Origin: Eggerthella timonensis
GTDB taxonomy: Bacteria; Actinomycetota; Coriobacteriia; Coriobacteriales; Eggerthellaceae
Assembly (NCBI RefSeq): GCF_900184265.1
Contig: NZ_FXXA01000002.1
Span: 700,734-764,733, forward strand
DNA length: 64,000 bases
Reading direction: 5' to 3'
Part shown: positions 34,501 to 43,793 of the stretch, in pieces
Layout: every line of letters starts with the position of its first letter
How positions within the stretch are numbered: the first letter of the stretch is position 1
Position numbers and translations under genes: made by a program
Notes under the pieces: generated by a model
Seen by the model: only the letters and a program-made list of their open reading frames with translations
What the model was told of the DNA's origin: nothing
The model's database searches: none

Positions 34501-37500
34501 AAGGCTGAACTCGCCACTTACGCCATCAATTACAATCTGGACGGCGGGACGCTGCCGAACGATGCTCCGGCCAGCTTCACTATCAAATCACCCATGATCA
34601 CGCTGCCGATGCCTACGAAGGGTGGTTACACCTTCAACGGCTGGTATGACAACTCGGGTCTGGCCGGCACCGCGGTTGCGACCATTCCGGCGAATTCGAC
34701 CGGCGACAAGACGTTCTACGCGAAGTGGACTCCCAACAGCTACGCGCTGACGTTCGACACTGCCGGGGGCGATCCCGCTACCATCGAACCCCAACAGGTT
34801 GCTTTTGGGGCGCATGCCAAGGCCGTGGCCGATCCCACGAAGACCGGGCATGAGTTCACCGGATGGCTGTCGGACGAGCCTACGCCGCAAACCTGGGATC
34901 TCTCTTCCGATTCCAGCAGCCCCACGATGCCGGCTCGCGACGTGAGCCTCACGGCGCAATGGAGCATCAATACCTATACGGTCACGTTCAGCTCGATCGG
35001 CGATAACGTGCCTGCAATCACCGTGAACCATGGCGATACCATTACCGCGCCGGTTCCACCTGCTCGAGATGGGTTTATCTTCGCGGGTTGGTACGATGAT
35101 CCCAATTGTGTTCTCTCCCCGCACGACTTCTCCGTCTCGGTGACCCAGGACATCACGCTGTATGCCAAATGGGACATCGATCCGAACGCCCTCATAGGAA
35201 CGTCGTTTGAGGCGCAAACTGGTGACGGCTCATGGTTCAAGTATACGGTGCTGACGATTGACGGTGTGGGCAAATTCGGCACGGTGTCGGTCGCCAAAAG
35301 TGATGACGAAGCCAAGGCGCCCATCGGCGACATCCTTGTGCCCCAAACGGTTGTTAAGGATGGCTTCACGTACACGGTAGCGAGCGTGGGAGCTCTTGGG
35401 TTCGCGAAGTGCCAAGGCATTACCACCATGAAGTTGCCGTCGACGGTTACCGAAATTGGTAGTCAGGCATTTAGCGAAGATCAATCGTTGCTCGAGTTTC
35501 CCGAAATGCCGGGCGTCAGGTCCATTGGGCTCGATGCCTTCTTTAAAACCACAAGCTTACGAGACGTGGTGCTCCCAGACTCGCTGGAATCATTGGGAGC
35601 GTTGGCTTTCGAAATGTCGGGAATAGAATCGGTGGTGGTTCCCGCTTCGGTCAAAACGGTAGGCTTTGGGCCATTTGGACAATGCGGCGGCTTGAAGAGC
35701 CTCGTCGTGGATGAAGAGAATACTAACTTTCGTGCGGTAAATGGTGCGCTTTGCACTTTTGACGGGAAGACCATGCTTGATGCTGGGGCTGGACAGTCTT
35801 TCGCAGCAGGCGGCTATTATGAGATTCCCGATGGGGTCGAGATGGTTGGCATGTCCGCTTTCAAAAACCTTCCTTGGTTGATAGGCATCGTATTGCCAGA
35901 ATCGCTTAAATCTATGGGGCCGAAGGTGGTCGATGTAAATCGAAACCTTCAGGAAGTCATTTGCCTCTCAAGCAATGTCTCGATTGAAACAACGTCGTTC
36001 TATCGTTGTCCCCAACCCGTGCGCATGTACTGTCCGCAGAGCACGGTAGATGTATGGAAGAAAACAAACCTAAGCGATGTGACAGCCTTTGCTACGGGAG
36101 CTCCAGCAAAGGTCACAGTACCGGTAAACGTCCCGATAAAGCTTGCAATAGACTCGTCGATCCCGACGGATTCTGCGTTCTCTACTGCAATCCAGTGGGA
36201 GAACGTCGACGGGAACATTGCTACTATCGAACCTGCTGCGGTGGCTGACGGCCATACCTTCACGGTAACCCCGCAGGCTGACGCTGGCTCCTTCACTGCT
36301 ACTGCGAAGCTGGTCTACACCGGCAGCGACGTACCGGTGGAGCTTGCAAGTTCGACTGTTGAGGTGTCGATCACGGCATCGGCAGGCGAACTGCCCACCG
36401 ATGGCAACACTAACGATGGTCGGTGGGAGCTCACCGATGATGGCACTTTGCGAATCTGGTGCGTGCGCGAAGGCGCCGTGATCCAGGATTTGGGATGGAC
36501 CACATGGGGACCCTCGCAACCTTCAATCTTCAAGAACCATTGGGGGCCAGTACGCGAATTTGTCAAAAGCATCGTGGTTGAAGATTCCGTCGATGCTGTC
36601 AACATGAAGTTCTGGTTCTCGACCATGGAGAATCTGAAAGATATCTCGGGCGTGCGCGTGCCGAACGGCGTCACGAACGTCGCATGCATGTTTGCTGGAT
36701 CGGGTATCGAAGAGGTCCCCGACACCTTCGTGCTCCATGATGGAATAACGAGCCTCTCGAGTCTTTTCAACGAGTGCTTCTATCTCAAATCGTTGCCGAG
36801 AAACTTCAAACTTCCTGCTGGCGCGGTAAATTTCAAAAACATGTTCACAAGCTGTCGCTCACTTATCGAGCTGCCGGAGAACTTCACCTTGCCGACTTCC
36901 ATTGATTCGTGCAAAGAGATGTTTGCCGGATGCACCTCGCTTGAATATCTTCCGGCGAACTTCAGGCTGCCGCAAACGGTCAAAGGCGGAGACGGCTTCA
37001 ACAACATGTTCTTGGAGTGCAAATCGCTCAAGGAGCTGCCGGAGGGGCTGAGCATGGATGGTTGCGATGCCACCGTTACCATTTTAAACGGCATGTTTGC
37101 GAAGTGCTCCTCTCTGCGAACGTTGCCCTCCGGTTTCCGCTTGCCTCCTTCTGTGAAGGGGACGGTAAGCCTCTTTTTCGAATGCTCCTCTCTGGCATCC
37201 TTGCCTGAAGGTTTCTCTATTCCGGAAACTGTTACGGACATTAACACGATGTTCAAAGGCTGCACGTCGCTCGTGTCGTTACCTTCGACGTTCACCCTTC
37301 CAGTATTTGCGACCGCTCAAACTGGTAAGGGCGTCTTTTACACGGATAGTCCCCTGCCGATGTACTACGCCGGCACGAATGGAGCGGTAACGAACTACTC
37401 CTGGGCAAATGACAACCGTACCTTCACGAAACTGAGCGACAAGCCGGCTGACGCCAAGTCCATCGTCTTCAACATAAAGGCGCAGGGCGAAACGGGAGAG

Positions 37501-40500
37501 GGCATTACATGGAGCACGCTCTTCACGAATGCTGATGGAATGCTTGCCGAGCCTGGCGTCACTCCCACATGGCCGGGTTACGTGTTCACGCTCTGGTATA
37601 CGGACGAGGCGTGCACTCAGCGCGCGGACTTCACGAAACCCTTTACCGAGGACGCCACCCTTTACGGCGTGATGGCTCCCGGCACGCTTGGCGGCACGTT
37701 GCCAACAGTCGAAGGTACGGGTGATGCTTGGTGGACGCTCACCGATGGCGGCATGCTGTCGTTGCGCGGATCGGGACAAGTTGCTTTGAAATTCCCGAAC
37801 AACGTGAACGAGGAAGGCGGGGATGCTGCATGGGGACTCTACCGTGACCAGGTGAAAAAAATCGCTATGTCGGCGGGCTTCGCCATTGATCGAAATATGC
37901 ATTGTTGGTTCAAAGACATGGCGAACCTCGTCGATTTGACCGATATGCAAATTCCCACAGGAGCGGTTAGCCTCCATCAGCTGTTCATGGGCTGCACGTC
38001 GCTCAAGAACATCCCTGATTGCTTTTCCATTCCTGACGAGGTAGAGAATACTTCGAGCATGTTCTACGGATGCTCGTCCCTTGTGTCGCTGCCCCCGTCT
38101 ATGGTGTTTTCTAAAACAAGCAAGAACGCAAACGTGTCATATATGTTCACCGATTGCTTGTCTTTGGCAACCCTGCCAGAGGGTTTCTTTATTCCCGACA
38201 GCACCGTATGGATGAGCGGTATGTTTAGCAACTGCCCATCCCTTACGTCGCTGCCGTCAAGTTTTTCATTCCCTGCTAAACCGCAGCAGAATGAAAGTGC
38301 GTTCTATGTACCTCTCGCTGAGGGCGAGTCGCGCATCGCTACGTACTATTCGGGCTCCGATCCGAGCGTTCTCGAATACGACTGGAAGAGCCAGAACCGC
38401 ATACTTGTCGAAGATCCTGCTGACCGCAGCTCCTACAAGGTGGATTTCAGGCTGCAAAACGCTACGCCTTCGGAAGACGGTACGTTCGCCTGGACGAACC
38501 GCACGACGATCGTGACGAACGAGAAGGGCATCGTCGCGAATCCCGGGACGCCTCAGCTCGAGGGCTATTCCTTCACGGGCTGGTGCACTGACGAGGATTG
38601 CCTTGAGCCGTTCGACTTCAACACCGAGCTGACCGCCGACACGACGCTTTACGGCAAATGGATCGTTGCTGGCGGGCGCGACAAGGCGCTCGGTGAAGGG
38701 CAGTTGCCCGTTGTTGAAGGTTCCGGCGAAGCCTGGTGGGAGCTTACCGCTGAAGGAGAGCTGCGGATAAGCGGCGATGGCAATGTATTGCCGTTCGGAT
38801 GGTATTACAACAGTGAGGCTGACAAATCGCAGGATTCACATTGGGGACCGTATATTGACCGTGTGAAAAAAGTGACGATCTCAAAGAACTTACGAGCTGA
38901 GGATTTGACGCTTTGGTTTGCCAACATGAAAAACCTTGTCGATGTTTCAAAAGCTGTTATTCCCGCAAATGCAAGAACGCTCGAGAACCTGTTTCAGCAC
39001 TGCCTTTCTCTGGAGGAAGTTGGAGAATCTTTCATATTGCCCGGTGATGATGGGCAGCTTGAAAGCACCAATGGAATGTTTAGCGATTGTCGGAAGCTCA
39101 AGACTCTTCCGTCCTCTTTCGCTCTGCCGAAAACCATTGTCGATGCCAGATGGACGTTCGGAAACTGCCATGTGCTTCAAGAGCTGCCTGCAAGCCTTAC
39201 CTTAGCTGGGTGTGAGAATTTAGAGAATTTGCGCTACATGTTTACGCGTTGCTTCAACTTGAAATCTCTTCCAAATGGTTTTGCGATCCCTGCATCTGCC
39301 CGCGATGCGGCGGGCATGTTCAAGGAATGCACCAGTCTTAGATCGCTACCAGAAGGATTCACGTTTAGCGGGGAAAACATAATCGGCAAGGGCGATGCCG
39401 TCGACAAGGCTATCGGAATCGATTCCATGTTCGCCGATTGTCGCAGCCTCACCCGCTTGCCGGAATCGCTGGATCTTTCGCGACTTTCGAACACCGTCTC
39501 AGAAGAAGAACTGAAAACCATGTTTACGAGTGCCTCTTCCCTGGACACCTATTATGCGGGAGACTTCGCAAACTTGCTGCCTTCGTGGGTAACCGAGGAC
39601 CCGGTATCTTTTTGGGCCGGTAATTACAATCGCGTCTTGAAAAACGAAACCGAAGCACCCGCTAATCAGCACCTGGTTTCTTTCAAGTTGCCAAATGAAG
39701 CTGGTGCGTACAACAACGCTTGGATGAAGGTGCTTTCAAATAGCGATGATTTGCTGGTCGACCCAGTCGCTCCTGCATACTCGGGCTGCTTGTTCCTAGG
39801 TTGGTATACCGATGCCGCTTGTACGGTGAAGTTCGATTTCAAGCAGACGGTGGCCAGCCAACTGACCGCCGAGCCTTACACTCTCTATGCCAAATACGAA
39901 AAGACGTCCGGCGACCTGCCGACGACGGATGGACTCTACAGCGCCTCGTGGTCGTTGTCGTCCGATGGCACGCTCACTATCAGGCCTGATGTCCCAGGTG
40001 CAGAGATACTTCCTTTGTGGGATACGCCGGAAAGCGGAAATGGCGACGATTGGCCGCGTTCAACTTATTGGTCGCCCTTCCGCGATCAAGTGAAGCGCGT
40101 TGTCATGGAGCCGGGCATCAAGCTTGCTGCCGATCCTGACGCTGCTTCAGATTCTGTGAATGCGGAACCGAACATGCGGTACTGGTTTGCAGGCATGCCG
40201 GCGCTTGAGGACATATCGAAGGTGTATGTGCCGGAAGGCGTTGTCAGCATAGCTCGGTTGTTCCAGAACAGTGGAGCCTTGACGTCGATTCCGGATGATT
40301 TCGTACTCCCAAGTTCGCTGATAGAAATGAGTAACGCGTTCCATCTGACAGGTCTCACTTCACTGCCGAGCGGATTTGTCATTCCGGAAAACGTGGAAAG
40401 CATGTACACGGCCTTCTCGAAAACGCAGTTGAAGACATTGCCCGACGGTTTCTCGTTGCCGGCTTCGGTAAAACATGCTGGATGGTTGTTCTCGAGCTGC

Positions 40501-41646
40501 ACGCTGCTTGAGTCGATCCCCGAAAGCTTCGTGCTCAACGATGGCCTGGAAGACGCGCAATGTATGTTCCAGAGCTGCAAATCATTACGCTCTCTTCCGT
40601 CGAGGTTCACCATTCCTGGCTCTGTTACGAATGCGCAAGCTATGTTCTACGAGTGTATGGAGCTTCAATCGTTGCCCGAAGGATTCAGGTTTGAAGACGT
40701 ATCAAAGATTTCCGATGCAAGGCAGATGTTCAACGCCTGCCCGAAGCTCGTTTCGCTGCCCTCAACGCTCGATCTTTCAGGATTGAGTTCGGAAAAGGGA
40801 TTCAACGAGCTTCTATTTGGAGCCAGGGGATATACGCCCGATGCGCCGCTGACTACTTTCTGTGCGGGAGGGGATCTTTCCAAGCTTGCTCCTGCTTCTG
40901 TGACCAATGATCCAGCAGGATATTGGAAAGCAAACTTCAGTCGTGATCTGGTGAGCTCCGAAGAAGGCTTGCCCGATGGAGTCAATGCAGTTTCCTTCAA
41001 GCTGCAGGCTCCCGGCGCATCGGACTTCACCACTTCGCAGACGATGCTCACGGATACCACTGGAATGTTGGCTGATCCCGGAGCTCCGGCGCGGTTCGGT
41101 TATGCGTTTTCGGGATGGTGCACGAGCCAGGAATGCACCGCGTCCACGAAGTTCGATTTCGCTAAAAGCATAACCGAGCAGGGGCTTTCAGAACCATACG
41201 TGCTCTATGGCAAATACACGTTGATCACGCGGGTCGAAGTTCCGGTGAAAGCGACGATACCGCTTTCCGCTTCGGGGGAGAGCCAGCCTGTTGCGGTGCA
41301 GATGCGCTCGTTCACGCCGGTGCCACTCGAAGTGACCTCTATCAACTCCAAAGAAGGCCTGGCTGCCGATGAGGTATTCCCGGAAGCTGCGACGCGCGAG
41401 AACCTGAAACTGAAGCTGATGCCGGGGTTGCCGCCCGACACGGCGAACGCGTACGAGTTAGGGCTGACCGGAACGGTCACGCCTAGTGGGTTCGATATGG
41501 CCGCAGCGCAAAATGCGGCTTCGCCGGGCATTTTGGACTATTCGGTTGGTTTGGTGATTCCCGAAGGAGCCAAGGTCGGAATTCGCCTCTACGACTTCAC
41601 GACGACCGTCGCCGACCTGACCTACGAAGTAACGGCAAGACCGTAA
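31543..41646 (+). CDS. Giant BspA/LRR/InlB-repeat surface protein
   Basis: 3367-residue secreted protein. Signal peptide 1-38 (YAFA-DEG). An acidic Pro/Ala/Glu-rich stalk runs to about 140. LRR_5 (BspA-type) repeats such as VADEAFKDCEGIESIVLP lie at about 190-580, and an Ig-like segment at about 585-665. An InlB/Flg_new repeat (GYTFLGWF ... LYAKW) is near 725-776, DUF285-type repeats (MFNGCSKL, MFGSCANL) at about 786-960, and three InlB repeats at about 990-1210. More LRR_5 follow at about 1225-1505, an Ig-like segment at 1517-1613, then four long modules (see next entry). The C-terminus is a beta-rich 140 residues without sorting signal or membrane helix. From about 33560 the base composition drops below its neighbours, suggesting acquired segments. 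Start ATG 31543 follows AGGGGAA. Probably an adhesin. Confidence 0.88.
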   Translation: MHYIRISRVGKTACAVVLSCLLAAGPLMDSAPFYAFADEGTADVLATESDPARETAPEEKPQKHEQVNEDKPLAPDATQNQAPADKKPVEEGAANALPEGGAETSADGTAADVPSSPTVVNPDRVGVDVPLAQGEEVVATAGTVIVDGLSYVVNSDGGTATVAGCVDASAPKGDVIVAATVFSGSDEYLVTAVADEAFKDCEGIESIVLPDTLEAFGKDVFKGCSSLQRIEVGERSKLHAVHDGMLFDKELSTLLVCPEGKQPVASLPDSMTSFADDAFAGCRNLEAFQVEEGNQTFASVDGVLYSADRTRLVMAPARTVSVIVAPETSVIASGAFSACSSLASIIANGHVETIEGKAFSLETLSKAMVALASGDDYDARKAVWDEAGFTNYIEPAVPGEIQQPAPTQSGFVYELLDDYTLAVSWTGENDPEADLVIPTTAKLDGVEYRVSAIAPAGFQGRQSLTSVQIRAPISAIGDDAFAGCTGLASVELSEGVSAIGAGAFSGTAVQRAVIPASVTSVGSRAFADCPDLSRIVTFSNAPSVAADAIAGCTGVAIYAPYNEAGEYSWNPGLVASGNHILPYGISLTSDPLTLEVDETADLFEGGVCEVPEGCELTYSYAATPISVEAGQVTGKKLGTSEVTVALSLDGVELGRSVRVVEVVAGRPTTYAYSMRNFIFSFDVKGGSPVPPDQSFSAMGNTMFGGIPYDPVLLVKDANVKKPDDPQRPGYTFLGWFHNRPVEAWDFDSTGFRINDEEINLDSSTNAYRMTLYAKWGAVIPEGATGGIIGGTNGVDTVTWYITSDNELVLAPTDGVSGTLPDYVDDGTFPWVKNAEIETATIAAGLKADSNVSHLFEGCSKLMAINGLSNLNTQNVTTMSNMFNGCSKLGNIDVSMLKTENVTSMVGMFGSCANLQSLDFSNWDTGKVASASGIFDGCTNLAEVTVGSRYSLGLLAQPNPGYTGNWVDSGGNLYPYNAIPSGIGSTYKAELATYAINYNLDGGTLPNDAPASFTIKSPMITLPMPTKGGYTFNGWYDNSGLAGTAVATIPANSTGDKTFYAKWTPNSYALTFDTAGGDPATIEPQQVAFGAHAKAVADPTKTGHEFTGWLSDEPTPQTWDLSSDSSSPTMPARDVSLTAQWSINTYTVTFSSIGDNVPAITVNHGDTITAPVPPARDGFIFAGWYDDPNCVLSPHDFSVSVTQDITLYAKWDIDPNALIGTSFEAQTGDGSWFKYTVLTIDGVGKFGTVSVAKSDDEAKAPIGDILVPQTVVKDGFTYTVASVGALGFAKCQGITTMKLPSTVTEIGSQAFSEDQSLLEFPEMPGVRSIGLDAFFKTTSLRDVVLPDSLESLGALAFEMSGIESVVVPASVKTVGFGPFGQCGGLKSLVVDEENTNFRAVNGALCTFDGKTMLDAGAGQSFAAGGYYEIPDGVEMVGMSAFKNLPWLIGIVLPESLKSMGPKVVDVNRNLQEVICLSSNVSIETTSFYRCPQPVRMYCPQSTVDVWKKTNLSDVTAFATGAPAKVTVPVNVPIKLAIDSSIPTDSAFSTAIQWENVDGNIATIEPAAVADGHTFTVTPQADAGSFTATAKLVYTGSDVPVELASSTVEVSITASAGELPTDGNTNDGRWELTDDGTLRIWCVREGAVIQDLGWTTWGPSQPSIFKNHWGPVREFVKSIVVEDSVDAVNMKFWFSTMENLKDISGVRVPNGVTNVACMFAGSGIEEVPDTFVLHDGITSLSSLFNECFYLKSLPRNFKLPAGAVNFKNMFTSCRSLIELPENFTLPTSIDSCKEMFAGCTSLEYLPANFRLPQTVKGGDGFNNMFLECKSLKELPEGLSMDGCDATVTILNGMFAKCSSLRTLPSGFRLPPSVKGTVSLFFECSSLASLPEGFSIPETVTDINTMFKGCTSLVSLPSTFTLPVFATAQTGKGVFYTDSPLPMYYAGTNGAVTNYSWANDNRTFTKLSDKPADAKSIVFNIKAQGETGEGITWSTLFTNADGMLAEPGVTPTWPGYVFTLWYTDEACTQRADFTKPFTEDATLYGVMAPGTLGGTLPTVEGTGDAWWTLTDGGMLSLRGSGQVALKFPNNVNEEGGDAAWGLYRDQVKKIAMSAGFAIDRNMHCWFKDMANLVDLTDMQIPTGAVSLHQLFMGCTSLKNIPDCFSIPDEVENTSSMFYGCSSLVSLPPSMVFSKTSKNANVSYMFTDCLSLATLPEGFFIPDSTVWMSGMFSNCPSLTSLPSSFSFPAKPQQNESAFYVPLAEGESRIATYYSGSDPSVLEYDWKSQNRILVEDPADRSSYKVDFRLQNATPSEDGTFAWTNRTTIVTNEKGIVANPGTPQLEGYSFTGWCTDEDCLEPFDFNTELTADTTLYGKWIVAGGRDKALGEGQLPVVEGSGEAWWELTAEGELRISGDGNVLPFGWYYNSEADKSQDSHWGPYIDRVKKVTISKNLRAEDLTLWFANMKNLVDVSKAVIPANARTLENLFQHCLSLEEVGESFILPGDDGQLESTNGMFSDCRKLKTLPSSFALPKTIVDARWTFGNCHVLQELPASLTLAGCENLENLRYMFTRCFNLKSLPNGFAIPASARDAAGMFKECTSLRSLPEGFTFSGENIIGKGDAVDKAIGIDSMFADCRSLTRLPESLDLSRLSNTVSEEELKTMFTSASSLDTYYAGDFANLLPSWVTEDPVSFWAGNYNRVLKNETEAPANQHLVSFKLPNEAGAYNNAWMKVLSNSDDLLVDPVAPAYSGCLFLGWYTDAACTVKFDFKQTVASQLTAEPYTLYAKYEKTSGDLPTTDGLYSASWSLSSDGTLTIRPDVPGAEILPLWDTPESGNGDDWPRSTYWSPFRDQVKRVVMEPGIKLAADPDAASDSVNAEPNMRYWFAGMPALEDISKVYVPEGVVSIARLFQNSGALTSIPDDFVLPSSLIEMSNAFHLTGLTSLPSGFVIPENVESMYTAFSKTQLKTLPDGFSLPASVKHAGWLFSSCTLLESIPESFVLNDGLEDAQCMFQSCKSLRSLPSRFTIPGSVTNAQAMFYECMELQSLPEGFRFEDVSKISDARQMFNACPKLVSLPSTLDLSGLSSEKGFNELLFGARGYTPDAPLTTFCAGGDLSKLAPASVTNDPAGYWKANFSRDLVSSEEGLPDGVNAVSFKLQAPGASDFTTSQTMLTDTTGMLADPGAPARFGYAFSGWCTSQECTASTKFDFAKSITEQGLSEPYVLYGKYTLITRVEVPVKATIPLSASGESQPVAVQMRSFTPVPLEVTSINSKEGLAADEVFPEAATRENLKLKLMPGLPPDTANAYELGLTGTVTPSGFDMAAAQNAASPGILDYSVGLVIPEGAKVGIRLYDFTTTVADLTYEVTARP
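36385..41219 (+). repeat. Four tandem modules inside the adhesin gene
   Basis: Modules start at 36385, 37693, 38698 and 39909. Each opens with a G-x-LP-T/V-x-G segment and a W-x-L-T/S-x-x-G-x-L strand, contains several MF-x-x-C-x-SL leucine-rich repeats, and ends with an InlB-like FxGWYTDxxC ... LYxK/LYG domain. Lengths are about 436, 335, 404 and 437 residues. They are divergent in DNA, so the duplications are old. Confidence 0.8.
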
Positions 41647-41656
41647 GAAGCCGATG

Positions 41657-41709
41657 TCGAACGGCGCGACGCGAGGATCCTTCGGGTCAGCGTCGATCGC
41701 GCCGTTCGA
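41657..41709 (+). terminator. Long hairpin between adhesin and accessory gene
   Basis: TCGAACGGCGCGA (41657-41669) pairs perfectly with 41697-41709, and GACGC/GCGTC extends the stem inside. It starts ten bases after the adhesin stop. There is no T-run: partial terminator or processing site within the operon. Confidence 0.5.
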
Positions 41710-41776
41710 AACCTCGGAGCGCGGCGAACGTGTTGCATCTACTACCAACGAGCTAGACGAGAAAGACAGAGGACGT

Positions 41777-42370
41777 ATGAGCATCGATTTGAACAATTTG
41801 CCCACTATCGATGGCGCGAAGCCAGCCGATCATGCTACGCCGCATCCCGAAAGACCCACCGCTCAAAATGGCAAGAAGCCGAGTCGTTGGATCGTCATCG
41901 TTGTCGTTTTGGCAGTGCTCGCGCTGATCGGCGGCGGCATCTGGTGGTTTGCAAGCTCTGAGCAAGACGACTTCTACGACGCGAACGCTATTTTGGGTCA
42001 AGCGCCTTACAAATCTCCCGAAGAGGTGCAGGCCGAGCTCGACCGCATCGTCGAGGAGGGCATGTTCAACATCTCCATCGCCAGCGTCATCGAGTTCGAC
42101 GATGGCGCTTCGCCCGGGACTGCCTATATCGAAAACGTTCCCGGCAATCGCTACGTCATGAAGGTGGCTATAACGCTGGATGACACAGGCGAGGCGGTAT
42201 ACGAATCCAAGGGTATCAAGCCCGGCAATTACTTGGAAACCATCGTGCTCAATAAGGATCTTGAAGCAGGGAATTACGCAGCAACCGCTACGTTTTCCGC
42301 CTTTGATGCAGAGTCGCTCGACGAAGTGGGCAAGGCCGCCGCCAAGGTGACCTTGTCGATCAAAGGCTGA
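41777..42370 (+). CDS. Membrane-anchored accessory protein of surface locus, copy 1
   Basis: 197 residues. A short polar N-terminus (MSIDLNNLPTIDG) precedes a basic stretch and one membrane helix (WIVIVVVLAVLALIGGGIWWF, about 38-58). The external domain of about 135 residues has VQAELDRIVEEGMFNISIAS and TLDDTGEAVYESKGIKPGNYLE. The same domain accompanies small secreted surface subunits in many Firmicutes operons, from my recollection of such loci. It is a clear paralogue of the gene at 43204-43770 and flanks the small subunit gene with it. It probably holds or presents the subunit at the membrane. The start ATG 41777 has AGAGGA upstream. Confidence 0.75.
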   Translation: MSIDLNNLPTIDGAKPADHATPHPERPTAQNGKKPSRWIVIVVVLAVLALIGGGIWWFASSEQDDFYDANAILGQAPYKSPEEVQAELDRIVEEGMFNISIASVIEFDDGASPGTAYIENVPGNRYVMKVAITLDDTGEAVYESKGIKPGNYLETIVLNKDLEAGNYAATATFSAFDAESLDEVGKAAAKVTLSIKG

Positions 42371-42477
42371 TAGGCATGGACGACTCTCGGAACAGGGATC
42401 GAGGTGGTTAATGACGAATCATGCATCGACCATTTTGTAGAACGCCTAAGCATATACAACGACAAGGAGGACCAACT

Positions 42478-43083
42478 ATGAAAAACACGAAGAAAGTTCT
42501 GGCTACTCTGGCCCTTTCTGCAACGCTCGCCATGGGCGCCGCCCCGGCGTTCGCTGCCGACGTGACCGTGGGTGACGCAGGCTCGTTCACGCCGCAAGCG
42601 GGCGACACCAAGGGCGACGCGTCGACGGCGGTGAACGTGTTCGCTTCCGCTTCGCAGATACAGGCCACTCTTCCGGTTGACATCACCATCGTGACGCCGT
42701 CCAAGGGCGGTACGATCACTGCCCCGTCCGCCACGGCGTACAAGATCGTTAACAACAACGCTACGGCCGATCTGAAGGTGACCGCGGTTCAGGGCGCCAA
42801 GAGTGATGATGGCACGTGGGACGCCGTTGCGGCGAAGAGCGCCGATATCCAGGGCACCGGCGAGCTGGCCATGACCGTGAAGGCGGGTGCTTCGTCTCCG
42901 CAGATCATCAAGTCGGCGGCTGCTACCGATCTGAGCAGCGATGCGTTCTTCACGGTTCCCAAGGGCGGAGAACTTGGCCTGACGCTGGCCGGAACGAGCT
43001 ACGTCAAGTCTCCCCTGACCGACAACCAGACCTATCCGGCAATCAAGATCAAGTACACGGTTGAGGTTCCCACCGCTTCGTAA
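42478..43083 (+). CDS. Small secreted surface subunit (pilin- or fibre-like)
   Basis: 201 residues with a clean signal peptide (MKNTKKVLATLALSATLAMGAAPAFA, cleavage after about 26). The mature part is Ala/Thr/Lys-rich and beta-predicted: QIQATLPVDITIVTPSKGGTITAPSATAYKIVNNNATADLKVTAVQ. It has no Cys, no sorting signal and no membrane helix. The strongest ribosome-binding site of the locus (AAGGAGGACC) and a hairpin after the stop (43106) suggest high expression. Its pattern resembles small matrix or fibre subunits found beside the 'EEGMFNISI' accessory proteins. Whether it polymerises is unknown. Confidence 0.7.
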   Translation: MKNTKKVLATLALSATLAMGAAPAFAADVTVGDAGSFTPQAGDTKGDASTAVNVFASASQIQATLPVDITIVTPSKGGTITAPSATAYKIVNNNATADLKVTAVQGAKSDDGTWDAVAAKSADIQGTGELAMTVKAGASSPQIIKSAAATDLSSDAFFTVPKGGELGLTLAGTSYVKSPLTDNQTYPAIKIKYTVEVPTAS

Positions 43084-43105
43084 GCAGAGCAGAATCGCGG
43101 CAGAA

Positions 43106-43136
43106 CGGCCTCCCTTTCGATTGGGGAGGGAGGCCG
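43106..43136 (+). terminator. Hairpin after the subunit gene
   Basis: CGGCCTCCCT (43106-43115) pairs with 43127-43136. Lacking a T-run, it may allow partial read-through, so that the subunit gene is made in excess over the genes downstream. Confidence 0.6.
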
Positions 43137-43203
43137 CACCGTCTAATTCCACGCCTTGGCGCCTTCAGTAAGTTCAATCGCCCGTTCGAGAAAGACCAAC
43201 AGC

Positions 43204-43770
43204 ATGCAGCCCGAAAACCCCACCACCGACAACCCCACCCCTCGCGACGCCGCGAGCGCGCCTCGCCATACTTCGCTCCCGCCGGTGTTCTACGTCGCTC
43301 TGGTCGTGGCCGTCGTGGCGGTGCTGGTCGCATGCTTCTTCGCGTTCCGCTCGTGCTCGACCGGTTCGGAAGGGCGCGACCCGAACGCGGCGCTCGGGCA
43401 GCTTGAGGGCAAAACGCAGGAGGAGATCCAAGCCGAGCTCGACCGCATCGTGGAAGAGGGCATGTTCAACATCTCCATCGCCTCGCAGGTGGAGTTTGCG
43501 GACGGCCAGTCCGAGGGCGAGCTGCGCATCGAGAACGTCCCCAACAACCCGTACCTCATGAAGGTGGAGATCACGCGCGACGACACGGGCGAGACCGTGT
43601 ACACGTCGGGCATGATCGAGCAGAACCACCACATCCAAACGGCGAAGCTCTCCGTCGACCTGGACGCCGGCGATTATCCATGCACGGCGGTGTTCTACGC
43701 GCACGACCCCGAAACCGAAGAGCTGGTGGGCCAAGCGGCCGCCAAGCTCACGATTTCGGTTCTCAACTGA
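43204..43770 (+). CDS. Membrane-anchored accessory protein of surface locus, copy 2
   Basis: 188 residues, paralogue of 41777-42370. Pro/Thr/Asn-rich N-terminus, membrane helix FYVALVVAVVAVLVACFFAF (about 29-48), then the domain IQAELDRIVEEGMFNISIAS and TRDDTGETVYTSGMIEQNHHI. The start ATG 43204 has only a weak purine-rich site upstream. The two copies lie on either side of the subunit gene, so each may serve a different surface protein: the adhesin upstream and the repeat protein downstream. Confidence 0.75.
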   Translation: MQPENPTTDNPTPRDAASAPRHTSLPPVFYVALVVAVVAVLVACFFAFRSCSTGSEGRDPNAALGQLEGKTQEEIQAELDRIVEEGMFNISIASQVEFADGQSEGELRIENVPNNPYLMKVEITRDDTGETVYTSGMIEQNHHIQTAKLSVDLDAGDYPCTAVFYAHDPETEELVGQAAAKLTISVLN

Positions 43771-43793
43771 AGCGAAGGAAGAAGGATCTGGCT

